A stretch of DNA of 25,950 nucleotides from a virus. The position numbers and the translations under genes were made by a program. Below, one piece after another: positions 15,266 through 24,038 of the stretch. Below the pieces are notes generated by a model. That model had not been told where the DNA came from and ran no database searches. It saw only the letters and a program-made list of their open reading frames with translations. Position 1 is the stretch's first letter, and each line of letters starts with the position of its first letter. The stretch covers positions 1-25,950 of the IMG/VR virus record IMGVR_UViG_3300010153_000095. One strand, written 5' to 3'.

Positions 15266-18200
15266 ATGTCATTAGAAAGATTTTCAAATATTGTTGATAT
15301 ACGTGGAACCGCTGGGTTATCACGTGGAGTAGATTGGAACCAAGGCGACGTCCAGGAATTCCAGCTAGAGCAATTAACAGTACGTCCAAACGAAACTCCA
15401 ATTGTTGAAATACATATTTATACACCTACAAATGAAGTATATCTAGGTGGTGGACCGATTACTGACTTCGTAATTGATAATGATAAATTATATATTGATT
15501 ATTCAGAAGCACTAAAAACTTTTAATATAAAACGTGGATTTTTCAAAATCGGCGTTAATGTTTTTTATAATATAATTGGTACTACTGATTTTCCGGAATT
15601 AGTAATTAAAGAAATAGCTGAAAGTAATAGAGAAATTTTATTATCGCCTATAGCTACACGTGGTGGTGATGATCTATATGAGGATTTAATTACATTATTT
15701 CTAGATGAATATCCGAGTCCATATGATAGAGATTTTGCATTAAATTTTGGTAATAATAATATAATACGTGTTATTAATTACAAAAAATATTTAAATAACG
15801 ATAAGGTATTAGCCGTTAGATTATATTCGGAACTGCCTGATAATATTCAGCCGTTAACTAGAGTACAATTAATTGAATTGACTAGTGACTCATATATTGA
15901 TAATATTAGTTTAGATCAGTTAGCACCGGTAGTTACGCCGTCGAGTTTAAGAGGACCAAATTTTGAAATCGAAACTGGATATACTACTATTACAGAAACA
16001 GATTTTAAATCATGGAATGAATTATTAGATTCAAATACTTCGACGTCTCAAAGAATTATAGACAAGTTCTTTTCTAGTTCATTTGCAGGTGCTGACTTAG
16101 GTATAGATTATACCGGATTTCATAATTATGTGCATTATGGATCAGCAAAATCACGTATTGATAATTTCCGTTATAAATTACAAAATATTGAATTTCATGA
16201 TAAACGATTAGCGGATTTAAATAATATGAACGGTTCTGATTCTGGGTCGTTAGCTGTTAATAAAAATAATACACAAAAGAAAAAAGATGCTTTAGTAGGC
16301 GGATTTGATCCGTTTGAAACATGGTTATATAATGAATCTACGTCTAGTTTAACAACACATGGTGTCTCTGGAAGTTTCATTGCTGGCCAAGGAACTTTTG
16401 CATTAACACCATATCCTAAACGTTTAATTAATGGTCAATATGTTAATCATCACACTACTGGGTCATTAGCCGATAATTGGTATTTATCAGCGTCCAACTC
16501 AGCAACTACATTTGATGAGCAGAATCCACATCAATTATTAAAATCAATACCTCAATATATACGTGAAGATTCCAATAATAGCGAATATGAAATATTTGTA
16601 AATATGATAGGCCAGCATTTTGATATTTTATGGTCTTATGCAAATTCTTTAACACATGTATATAAATTAGAAGAAAATCCAAAGTTTGGAATTGATAAAG
16701 ATATATTAGTAGATATTGCGAAATCACAAGGTTGGCAATTAACAAATGGCCACCAAGCTAGTGCGTTATATAGATATGCGTTAGGTACTGATAAAAACGG
16801 TAATTTTGCTTCTACCGGTAGTTTATTTAGCGCTGGTGATGAAGCTTTGACCGGTGAGGTATGGAGGCGGATTGTTAATAACTTGCCTTATATCTTAAAA
16901 TCACGTGGTACTGAGCGTGGTATACGATCGTTATTAAATGTATACGGAATACCTCAGACGTTATTAAGTATAAGAGAATATGGTGGTCCTAAAGTAGGCA
17001 ACGATTGGCCAGTATTAACCGAAGATAGATATTCATATGCTATTAAATTTAATTCTGGGTCGTATTTGCAGTGGGCTAGCCAACAAATTGTTACAAACCG
17101 GAACGATTGGGGACAGCCTAGTTTACGAGGAAAGTCAATTGCGCCAATGACTAGAGAATTTAGATTTAGACCGTTTGTAACTCAAAGTATGATTTTATAT
17201 TCTCAAATAGATGTTAATGGAAATCCTACAACTCATATAGGTATACAACATACAGGGTCGATGTCAGGGAGTGCGAAATATGGTCGTATAAATCTTTCCT
17301 TTGCATCAGGGAGTGGTAATTCACCAATGACTGCCTCTACAGATTGGGTACCGTTATATAACGGAGATTTTTGGAATTTAAAATATGCATGGTCTACTCC
17401 TGGAGTGCATTATAATACCGGGTCTAATATTGATACTACATATAGAATTGATATACAACATGCATCGGATTTTATTAAAGGTAAAGTATCACATACTTCA
17501 AGTTTAAGCATAACTCCATCATCATCAATGGCATGGAAAACTTGGGCAGATACTCAGCAATCTAATACCGGAAGTATAGTGCGACTAGGTGGTTCTACAG
17601 GATCATCTGATGCGTTAAATACTACCGCGTATTTAAGAGACCTTCAAGGCGATTGCGGAACATTCTCCGGGTCTATGCAAGAGTATAGAGAATGGTTAGA
17701 ATTTTTAGACGAAGCTGCTTTTGATGACCATACTTTAAACCCGACGTCATATGTGAGTTCAAAACAAGCATCATCATCATATGATACGTTAGTACGTCAA
17801 TATACATTAGGTACAGAAACTAAAGGCTTTGATTTAAGTCGGAATGAAACGATAATATCATCTAGTCACCCTATACAATCAGACACTGATTTTACTGGTA
17901 ATTTTCCTTTTTCTACAAATGCTACAGCATATGGATTTAAGGAACCATCAGATAATCAGCGTGGCAATTTCGTTCCGGTTGAAGAAACATATTATATTAG
18001 AGGCGCGTCATTAGGTGCTAATAATCCTAGGTCACAGAAAATACGATTAGAAAGTAATGAATTAATTAGGCGTTTATCTCCTACTAATACTGGAGAAATA
18101 TCATCATTTGATAACGCGCCGTTAGATTCAAATAAATTAGGATTATTTTATAGTTTCGCGGATCAAGTAAATAAAGATATTTTTAATCAGACTGGTAGAG

Positions 18201-20221
18201 TTGAATTGGATGATTATGTAGGTGATCCGGATGATCAATATTCTCAAATATATAATGATTTAAGATATTTTTCTCGTGAATATTGGAAAAAGTTCGATAA
18301 TGGATCTGATGTAAATGTATTTAACAGAATATTTAGTCAATTTGATTTTTCTATATTCAATCAAATAAAACAAACTTTACCTGAACGTGTTGATGAAGCA
18401 ACTGGTTTATTAATCGAGCCAAATATTTTAGAAAGATCTAAAGTAACTGTTACTAAGCCAATACAAAGAACTGAACCGTTTTATGATGCAGTATTTGAAT
18501 CGCCAAAGCCAACCGGTTCGGGTGATGCGAATATACAATATGATGCAGTAATAGATAATGGTGAAACGACTGTATTAACTCCTTCTGCTGATAAAATGGA
18601 TGATTTAACTGGTAGAGCATATTCGGTCCGATATACAGGAAGTATGAGATATTGTACAATTGAAGTACCACCGCTTGACGAATTGGCATCGTATACAGCA
18701 TCTTTTATTGAAAGTAATTTTAATAGAAATAACCTATCAAATCCGGAAAGAGTTTTTGAATCATTATATGGTAATCAAACTATACCTTTTAATCCATACG
18801 GCGGCGTATCAGAATATGGTAATCAATATGATAGGCTTAACACTTGGAAAAACCATGCGTTGAGTATGGGTAAATATGAATGGCAAGAAAAAATTGTGAC
18901 TGGTGCGACTGGGAGCCAACTTACTGGTAGGGGTTATACAATTGATGCTCCGAACAGAAGGACATTCAGACCAATACGTTTAATAACAGATAATACATAT
19001 CCTCATGATGTAATAGTAAAACCACGAATAGTAATAAATGCATCTCAATCATATTACGGTGGTTATAATGCCGCGATACCATCGAATACAATGAATGTCG
19101 ATGTTGCAATGTATATACCAGAAACTGAAAATGAAGCGGATTCACGTATAATGCATTATCTAGATGCCAATACCGGAACGGTTGATAGTGCTTCAATTAA
19201 CAATAAAACCGATGTTACTATTGCGTTAAAACCGGTACTCGTTAAAGCTTATACAAATCCGGCGTTTAATATTAAAGTAAGTTCAAATGCCGAAGAATTA
19301 CCAGCTTCATCATCGATAGAGGCTGTTAATTGTACTGGTTCTTTTTTGATGAGTGGTGAACAATCAGATGGCGATGGGTCATTTACAGTAGGAGAAGAGG
19401 GAGTGATTACTGATGCTAGAGCTGCTTGGATGGGAGTATTTATTCGACTCGATTATTTTGCTCCAAATACAACTGGTGGAGATCATTTCAATACCGGTTC
19501 GACTTCACCAGGGAAGATGTATCTATCTGCTTCAGTTGATATATTCAGTAATAGTACCGGCACGGATCTTCCTTATGCCCCAGTACGACAATTTAATTCA
19601 AGTAATGGAGCTCTTGTCTTGGATGATGGTTTTGAAATAAGCGGAAATGGAGATGCAGATAGTTCGACCCGAGTGCATTTTAGTAACACAACCGGTAGTT
19701 CGCTCCATGGTGATGGATGGGAAGATTTCGTAACAAGTTCTGGTGCGAGTAGTACCGCTGGAACAACGCAGGTAACTGCAAATATAAATAAATTACAGGT
19801 TAAATATGAACTTCATGAAGTATGTCATAGAGGAGCTCATGAATTTATAGATGATTGCAGAAAAAGTAGTATTTATGATACGTTAGTATTTCATTATTCC
19901 GGGTCATCGACTATTGCAAATAAATATGATAGAGATTTCGATGGTGCAGTAAGCGAATCTAAACATTTGTTTTATAGTAGGAGTTTAACACCATCGTGTT
20001 ATCGTGATGATTATTTCAGATATTCGATACAACATATGTCAACATTGGGGACACAATTAACTGCACCGAGTATAAATGCACCGAGTACAAATGCAGCATT
20101 AGGTAATTTACCGGTAATAGAAATATTTGAAGTTAATCCTAATCAAATCTTCTATAATAAGACACCAAAACAGCCATCACGAGGAAATAGATTAGATCCT
20201 GGTAATTTAAGTATAAGATAA
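15266..20221 (+). CDS. Very large tail/baseplate protein with LamG-like region
   Basis: The 1651-residue product is the largest in the window. Residues 1-220 form a beta-rich domain (DVQEFQLEQLTVRPNETPIV). Residues 421-580 hold a tail-protein module: SIPQYIREDSNNSEYEIF, then FGIDKDILVDIAKSQGW, then NLPYILKSRGTERGIRSLLN and a GIPQTLLSIREYGGP end. This resembles the P2 gpI-like/phage tail module that I recall from large environmental phages. From about 590 to 770 a beta-sandwich of the LamG/concanavalin type seems likely (YAIKFNSGSYLQW at the start). The C-terminal 500 residues are beta-rich and full of Thr-Gly-Ser turns, with no obvious catalytic motif. It follows the ATATTTAT motif closely. 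A baseplate-to-fibre connector or short-tail-fibre platform is the best guess. ATG 15266 is the first Met after the stop-bounded gap. Confidence 0.7.
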   Translation: MSLERFSNIVDIRGTAGLSRGVDWNQGDVQEFQLEQLTVRPNETPIVEIHIYTPTNEVYLGGGPITDFVIDNDKLYIDYSEALKTFNIKRGFFKIGVNVFYNIIGTTDFPELVIKEIAESNREILLSPIATRGGDDLYEDLITLFLDEYPSPYDRDFALNFGNNNIIRVINYKKYLNNDKVLAVRLYSELPDNIQPLTRVQLIELTSDSYIDNISLDQLAPVVTPSSLRGPNFEIETGYTTITETDFKSWNELLDSNTSTSQRIIDKFFSSSFAGADLGIDYTGFHNYVHYGSAKSRIDNFRYKLQNIEFHDKRLADLNNMNGSDSGSLAVNKNNTQKKKDALVGGFDPFETWLYNESTSSLTTHGVSGSFIAGQGTFALTPYPKRLINGQYVNHHTTGSLADNWYLSASNSATTFDEQNPHQLLKSIPQYIREDSNNSEYEIFVNMIGQHFDILWSYANSLTHVYKLEENPKFGIDKDILVDIAKSQGWQLTNGHQASALYRYALGTDKNGNFASTGSLFSAGDEALTGEVWRRIVNNLPYILKSRGTERGIRSLLNVYGIPQTLLSIREYGGPKVGNDWPVLTEDRYSYAIKFNSGSYLQWASQQIVTNRNDWGQPSLRGKSIAPMTREFRFRPFVTQSMILYSQIDVNGNPTTHIGIQHTGSMSGSAKYGRINLSFASGSGNSPMTASTDWVPLYNGDFWNLKYAWSTPGVHYNTGSNIDTTYRIDIQHASDFIKGKVSHTSSLSITPSSSMAWKTWADTQQSNTGSIVRLGGSTGSSDALNTTAYLRDLQGDCGTFSGSMQEYREWLEFLDEAAFDDHTLNPTSYVSSKQASSSYDTLVRQYTLGTETKGFDLSRNETIISSSHPIQSDTDFTGNFPFSTNATAYGFKEPSDNQRGNFVPVEETYYIRGASLGANNPRSQKIRLESNELIRRLSPTNTGEISSFDNAPLDSNKLGLFYSFADQVNKDIFNQTGRVELDDYVGDPDDQYSQIYNDLRYFSREYWKKFDNGSDVNVFNRIFSQFDFSIFNQIKQTLPERVDEATGLLIEPNILERSKVTVTKPIQRTEPFYDAVFESPKPTGSGDANIQYDAVIDNGETTVLTPSADKMDDLTGRAYSVRYTGSMRYCTIEVPPLDELASYTASFIESNFNRNNLSNPERVFESLYGNQTIPFNPYGGVSEYGNQYDRLNTWKNHALSMGKYEWQEKIVTGATGSQLTGRGYTIDAPNRRTFRPIRLITDNTYPHDVIVKPRIVINASQSYYGGYNAAIPSNTMNVDVAMYIPETENEADSRIMHYLDANTGTVDSASINNKTDVTIALKPVLVKAYTNPAFNIKVSSNAEELPASSSIEAVNCTGSFLMSGEQSDGDGSFTVGEEGVITDARAAWMGVFIRLDYFAPNTTGGDHFNTGSTSPGKMYLSASVDIFSNSTGTDLPYAPVRQFNSSNGALVLDDGFEISGNGDADSSTRVHFSNTTGSSLHGDGWEDFVTSSGASSTAGTTQVTANINKLQVKYELHEVCHRGAHEFIDDCRKSSIYDTLVFHYSGSSTIANKYDRDFDGAVSESKHLFYSRSLTPSCYRDDYFRYSIQHMSTLGTQLTAPSINAPSTNAALGNLPVIEIFEVNPNQIFYNKTPKQPSRGNRLDPGNLSIR
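20063..20092 (+). repeat. Two tandem copies of a 15-base unit
   Basis: GCACCGAGTATAAAT at 20063-20077 is repeated with one base change at 20078-20092. The unit is in frame in the 1651-residue gene and encodes APSIN then APSTN near residues 1600-1609. This is a short flexible stretch near the C-terminus and could vary in copy number by slippage. Confidence 0.6.
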
Positions 20222-20231
20222 TTTGCGAATA

Positions 20232-20241
20232 GCATATTTAT
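20232..20241 (+). promoter_or_regulatory. Late-type promoter motif, GCATATTTAT
   Basis: This copy is identical over ten bases to the one at 102-111. It lies 18 bases before the ATG at 20260, with a good ribosome site (GCGGAG, 20249-20254) between. It overlaps the 12-base palindrome TTTATTAATAAA at 20237-20248. Confidence 0.5.
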
Positions 20242-20259
20242 TAATAAAGCGGAGTAAAA

Positions 20260-20925
20260 ATGGGATATTTAGATAATAGTACGATTACGGTAGATGCAAT
20301 TCTAACTAAAAAAGGAAGAGAATTGTTAGCACGTGGTCAAAATGAATTTCAAATTACACAATTTGCGCTAGCGGATGATGAAGTTGATTATGATTTATAT
20401 AATCCAGAACATCCTCTAGGAACAGCGTTTTATGGCGCTGCTATTGAAAACATGCCTGTCACAGAAGCGTTGACAGATGAATCGCAAATGATGAAATATA
20501 AACTGGTTACGTTACCGAAAGGAACAGCTCGTATACCGGTAATAGCAATTGGACAAACAGAGATAGAATTAAGAGATGGTCAGCAGTTTATTATTAGGCC
20601 TGCTACTACTAATTTTGCTCAAGGTAATACATCGTTTGGATATACCGCGATATTATCTGATTCTGATGCAGCTGAAATAGTTGCTACTAAATCTGCTCCT
20701 AACCAATCAGGTGCATCCGTGCCTCAGTTTATTGGTGATAATGAAGCAGCTCAAACAGTAACTGTAACAGGTGCGGAATTCCAACTTACTGCAAAAGGAC
20801 AATTAACAAATACTCGTACGGCTACTGTATTATTTATTGGTAATGAAACTGGTGGTAGAGCAACTTTAACGTTGACCGTTAGACCTACTCAGATTCAAGC
20901 AATTAGAGAAGTAAGCGCAAGGTAA
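20260..20925 (+). CDS. Conserved virion structural protein of environmental phages
   Basis: The 221-residue product begins MGYLDNSTITVDAILTKKGR, a start that I recall in hypothetical structural proteins of marine T4-like and other large phages. It continues with FQITQFALADDEVDYDLYNP and a PLGTAFYGAAIENMPVTEAL stretch (about 30-70). The C-terminal part (from about 150) is a small beta-sandwich rich in Thr and Val (AQTVTVTGAEFQLTAKGQLT), perhaps an Ig-like domain. It lies between the largest tail gene and the fibre-like genes, and its ribosome site GCGGAG is strong. It may be a small baseplate or fibre-attachment protein. I am sure it is a real gene and probably a virion protein; its exact place in the virion is not known. 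Confidence 0.75.
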   Translation: MGYLDNSTITVDAILTKKGRELLARGQNEFQITQFALADDEVDYDLYNPEHPLGTAFYGAAIENMPVTEALTDESQMMKYKLVTLPKGTARIPVIAIGQTEIELRDGQQFIIRPATTNFAQGNTSFGYTAILSDSDAAEIVATKSAPNQSGASVPQFIGDNEAAQTVTVTGAEFQLTAKGQLTNTRTATVLFIGNETGGRATLTLTVRPTQIQAIREVSAR

Positions 20926-20937
20926 AAGGGAATATAA

Positions 20938-22173
20938 ATGGGACTCGCAAATAGACAAATTATACCAGGAAGATTAAGAGCTAGAAATGCTGCTGCCGCT
21001 GGAGCAGTAGAAGCTGCGGCAAGGCAATTAGCTGATCGTATTATACAAGAACGAATGTCTGCAAGGCAACGATCTAGAAATGGACGTACATATACTAATT
21101 TTGATCCAACTGATGATGTATTAGCAAATAATGTTGAAACAGTAACATCTGGTTTATTTTCCGGGAATACTGGTAGTTTACAAAGTTTCTATATTGATTC
21201 ATCCGCGACATCAATACAAAATACATATTTCAGAACTATCTACCAAAAAAAATCAGACAATCCTTTAGCCGTATCTCAATTATCTGTTGCATTTGGTAAT
21301 TATAATGGATCTGGATCAAAGGATTTAACAGGTAATTTAAATAATGATACTCCTACAAGAGCAATTTATAAACAATATGCTCAAATATTATTAGCACCTA
21401 ACGATAAGAAATTTACAATTGATGGGGTTGATACTAATAATATTTATATATTAAATTTTAATAGAGCTCGTTTTAAAGAAAAAATTGATCCGGGGAATCT
21501 TGAAATTAATTTATCTGTAATGTCTGGGTCTCATCAAAATGCTTCTAGTACTGGTTCAGCTGTTGTTAGAGATCCAGGAAATCAAGTAATTTCGTTAATT
21601 GATGACTCTTCTTTAAGTCCGGCATCTGTCGGGGAATCAGGACGAGTATATAATATAGTATCCGGAACAATTGATGATGGTACAGTTTTCCATCCTAGTT
21701 CAGATGCTTTACAAACTTATGGTTTATTATATCCAGAAGCCGGTATTGCTATTTTAGATGGCAATAAATTAAATTTATCATGTTCATTCGATACTGTATC
21801 AGGCTCCGGAGTACAAGGTGATAATGCAATGAAATTATTTAAATCACTATCTGGATCAGCATGTGGTGAGGTTGTTGCAAGTGCTGGTAGGAATTATGGG
21901 TTACAAGCTAGATCCTCTGAACAAGAAAAATCTACATACTATTTTGTACGTGTTAAAAATGGTGATTATAATTATTCGAATAATCCTTCTTTTGTAACTG
22001 GATCTCAAGGTGATTTATCATTTACTACTTTTATCAATAATCCTCAAACCTTTATTACTACAATTGGATTATATAATGATAGACGTGAATTATTAGCAGT
22101 TGCTAAATTAAGTAAACCTATATTAAAGTCGTTTACTAGAGAAGTATTAGTTAAAGTAAAATTAGACTTTTAA
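20938..22173 (+). CDS. Probable tail fibre or fibre-attachment protein with shared C-terminal module
   Basis: The 411-residue product starts with a basic Ala-rich helix (RNAAAAGAVEAAARQLADRI, about 16-35). The rest is beta-rich with many Gly, Ser, Asn and Thr. A middle section reads LQTYGLLYPEAGIAILDGNK (near 260-279). The last 40 residues, from FITTIGLYND to VKVKLDF, match the end of the 608-residue protein encoded just downstream, and the likeness extends back to VRVKNGDYNYSNNP. This suggests a common attachment or trimer-forming domain. AAAGGGAA at 20924-20931 precedes the ATG by 6 bases. The gene is 12 bases after the 221-residue gene and 15 before the next, so all three are expressed together from the motif at 20232. 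Fibre assignment is inferred. Confidence 0.7.
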   Translation: MGLANRQIIPGRLRARNAAAAGAVEAAARQLADRIIQERMSARQRSRNGRTYTNFDPTDDVLANNVETVTSGLFSGNTGSLQSFYIDSSATSIQNTYFRTIYQKKSDNPLAVSQLSVAFGNYNGSGSKDLTGNLNNDTPTRAIYKQYAQILLAPNDKKFTIDGVDTNNIYILNFNRARFKEKIDPGNLEINLSVMSGSHQNASSTGSAVVRDPGNQVISLIDDSSLSPASVGESGRVYNIVSGTIDDGTVFHPSSDALQTYGLLYPEAGIAILDGNKLNLSCSFDTVSGSGVQGDNAMKLFKSLSGSACGEVVASAGRNYGLQARSSEQEKSTYYFVRVKNGDYNYSNNPSFVTGSQGDLSFTTFINNPQTFITTIGLYNDRRELLAVAKLSKPILKSFTREVLVKVKLDF

Positions 22174-22188
22174 GAAAAATAAAATGAT

Positions 22189-24015
22189 ATGCCAACGATA
22201 CCATCAGTATTTCGCAATATTCGCAAGAATGATGTACATCAAAGACCGTTCAAGGCATATAAAAACTACACTGTAGATAATAATGAATTTGCTGGTCGTA
22301 GGTATGAATTACAAAAAGCAGTACATAGAAAAGTAACTCCTCATGTAGGAGATGCAACTTATAATTATCCTATTAATAATACTGATGATACTAATCAACA
22401 TGTAGTATGGAATTGGATTGATCATCGATATTATCGATATCCATATGATCAAGCAAGATGTCATGAATTAACCGATGTTATGAAAACTGAAAAGTTTTTA
22501 CATTGGAATGCAACTGTTGTTACTATTCCGTATTATGAAATGGGAGAGCGTGTAAAACCAGGGTCATTGATTTTACAAACATACGTAACTGGTTCGAGTA
22601 CTAATAAATTTAATAAATCATTTAATATTACAGGATCAGATGATGGCAAGGGAAATTTACGAGATTTAACTATTCCGACTGCTCATATACCATCAGCTAG
22701 TAATAATTTATTCTATCTTTCATTTAATAATGAATTCCGAAAATTTAATGATAATTATGGACTATCGGGCGTAACTGGATCTGTTAATTATAAATTACGT
22801 AAAGTAAATAGAACAGGTTATTTATCAAGTGTTGAAATTAAACCTGGTATTGAAATGCAAATTTCTGAAAGTGTACATGCATCATCTGGATTAGCAGGAT
22901 ATTTTACTGGTTCAAAAAATAGTTTTATAAAAATACAACATGATGATTTATTTGATGGACTACAACGATGTGATCATTGGACATTATCATTTTGGATTAA
23001 TCCTAATGATCTGGTTAGTACCGGTTCTATTATTTCAAAATATTCAAGTGTTACAGAACCATATTTTGACAATCGTGATAAAATGCAAAAAATACGTACT
23101 GTAAATAGACCGCATCGTACACCAGGAAATGATTTTTCTAATATCCGTACTCCTTTACAGATTTCTTTAATAGGAGATAAGGTACATTACCAAGCATCAG
23201 ATGGTTCGACTGAAATGCATATTTCGGCTACCGCATCATATACTCATGCATCAAGTAGTTGGTCAAATGTCGTTATACGTAACTCTGGATCTTCGTGCCA
23301 ATTTTTTATAAATGGTGAAGGAAGTGGTACATCCGGTTCTATACCACGAGGAAGTACGGCAAATTATGCAAATATGATAATAGGTCGAGATACATTAAAT
23401 TTATCGACTGGAAATCAATTTAATGGTAATATATCAGAAATAAGATTATTTGATTATGCATTAAATTCTAAAGAAATATCCACTTTGGCTAATAACGATT
23501 TTTATACAGGGTCGTTATATCAAACGAATGTAATGGGTAATACTTTTTATAAAAATGGACAAGTAGTAGTAACATCACCGATGCCGAAATATCAAGATAT
23601 GTGTTTTACAGGTTCTTCTGCTGCTGATTCAGCATATGCACCGGATGAAGCACCTAGTGGAATGCCTGGCTCGTTTTTTCTGAAATATAAAGGTCAGTAT
23701 ACAATTTATGAAAATGAAGCTATGGTTCGAATTCCAATGAATTCATTTAATGTGACTACAAATCCTACATCTACATACAGGCCAGCAACTGGCATTAATA
23801 ATTCATGTAATGATATCGGATCAGGAGCAGAAACGTTTAATGGTCCTGGAGAATATCGTAAAACAATGTTTATAACAGGATCGGCTAATCCGTATATCAC
23901 AACGGTTGGTTTATATAATGATAAAGGTCAAATGTTAGCGGTTGGTAAATTAGCTGAGCCATTAGAGAAAAGAAATGATATTGATATGAATATTATCATT
24001 CGTTGGGATTACTAG
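22189..24015 (+). CDS. Probable receptor-binding tail protein with LamG/concanavalin-like domain
   Basis: The 608-residue product has an N-terminal part with an Asp/Tyr/Arg-rich segment (VWNWIDHRYYRYPYDQARCH, about 69-89). At about 233-435 lies a LamG-type beta-sandwich: GLAGYFTGSKNSFIKIQHDD, then HWTLSFWINPND, CQFFINGEGSGTSG and the closing FNGNISEIRLFDYALNSKEI. The final 100 residues hold the same module as the 411-residue protein, ending YITTVGLYND and IIIRWDY. LamG_3-type domains bind sugars or proteins in many secreted proteins and are common in phage adhesins. It starts 15 bases after the 411-residue gene with a poor ribosome site and is the last gene of the block. A host-recognition role is inferred from the lectin fold and the position. 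Confidence 0.75.
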   Translation: MPTIPSVFRNIRKNDVHQRPFKAYKNYTVDNNEFAGRRYELQKAVHRKVTPHVGDATYNYPINNTDDTNQHVVWNWIDHRYYRYPYDQARCHELTDVMKTEKFLHWNATVVTIPYYEMGERVKPGSLILQTYVTGSSTNKFNKSFNITGSDDGKGNLRDLTIPTAHIPSASNNLFYLSFNNEFRKFNDNYGLSGVTGSVNYKLRKVNRTGYLSSVEIKPGIEMQISESVHASSGLAGYFTGSKNSFIKIQHDDLFDGLQRCDHWTLSFWINPNDLVSTGSIISKYSSVTEPYFDNRDKMQKIRTVNRPHRTPGNDFSNIRTPLQISLIGDKVHYQASDGSTEMHISATASYTHASSSWSNVVIRNSGSSCQFFINGEGSGTSGSIPRGSTANYANMIIGRDTLNLSTGNQFNGNISEIRLFDYALNSKEISTLANNDFYTGSLYQTNVMGNTFYKNGQVVVTSPMPKYQDMCFTGSSAADSAYAPDEAPSGMPGSFFLKYKGQYTIYENEAMVRIPMNSFNVTTNPTSTYRPATGINNSCNDIGSGAETFNGPGEYRKTMFITGSANPYITTVGLYNDKGQMLAVGKLAEPLEKRNDIDMNIIIRWDY

Positions 24016-24025
24016 CATATTTATA
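24015..24025 (+). promoter_or_regulatory. Late-type promoter motif, GCATATTTATA
   Basis: The motif begins at the last base of the receptor-binding gene and lies 14 bases before the ATG at 24039. It matches the copies at 102 and 20232. AAAGG at 24028-24032 would be the ribosome site. Confidence 0.5.
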
Positions 24026-24038
24026 TTAAAGGTTATAT

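Noticed and set aside
15413-15421. A further CATATTTATA-like match
   Set aside because: It is inside the 1651-residue gene and not followed by a start codon for another gene; the short core is expected by chance in such AT-rich DNA. Similar chance matches occur near 508 and 996.
18660-19640. Extra + strand frames at 18660-18863 and 19413-19640
   Set aside because: They are alternate-frame shadows within the 1651-residue gene with no start signals or recognisable product.
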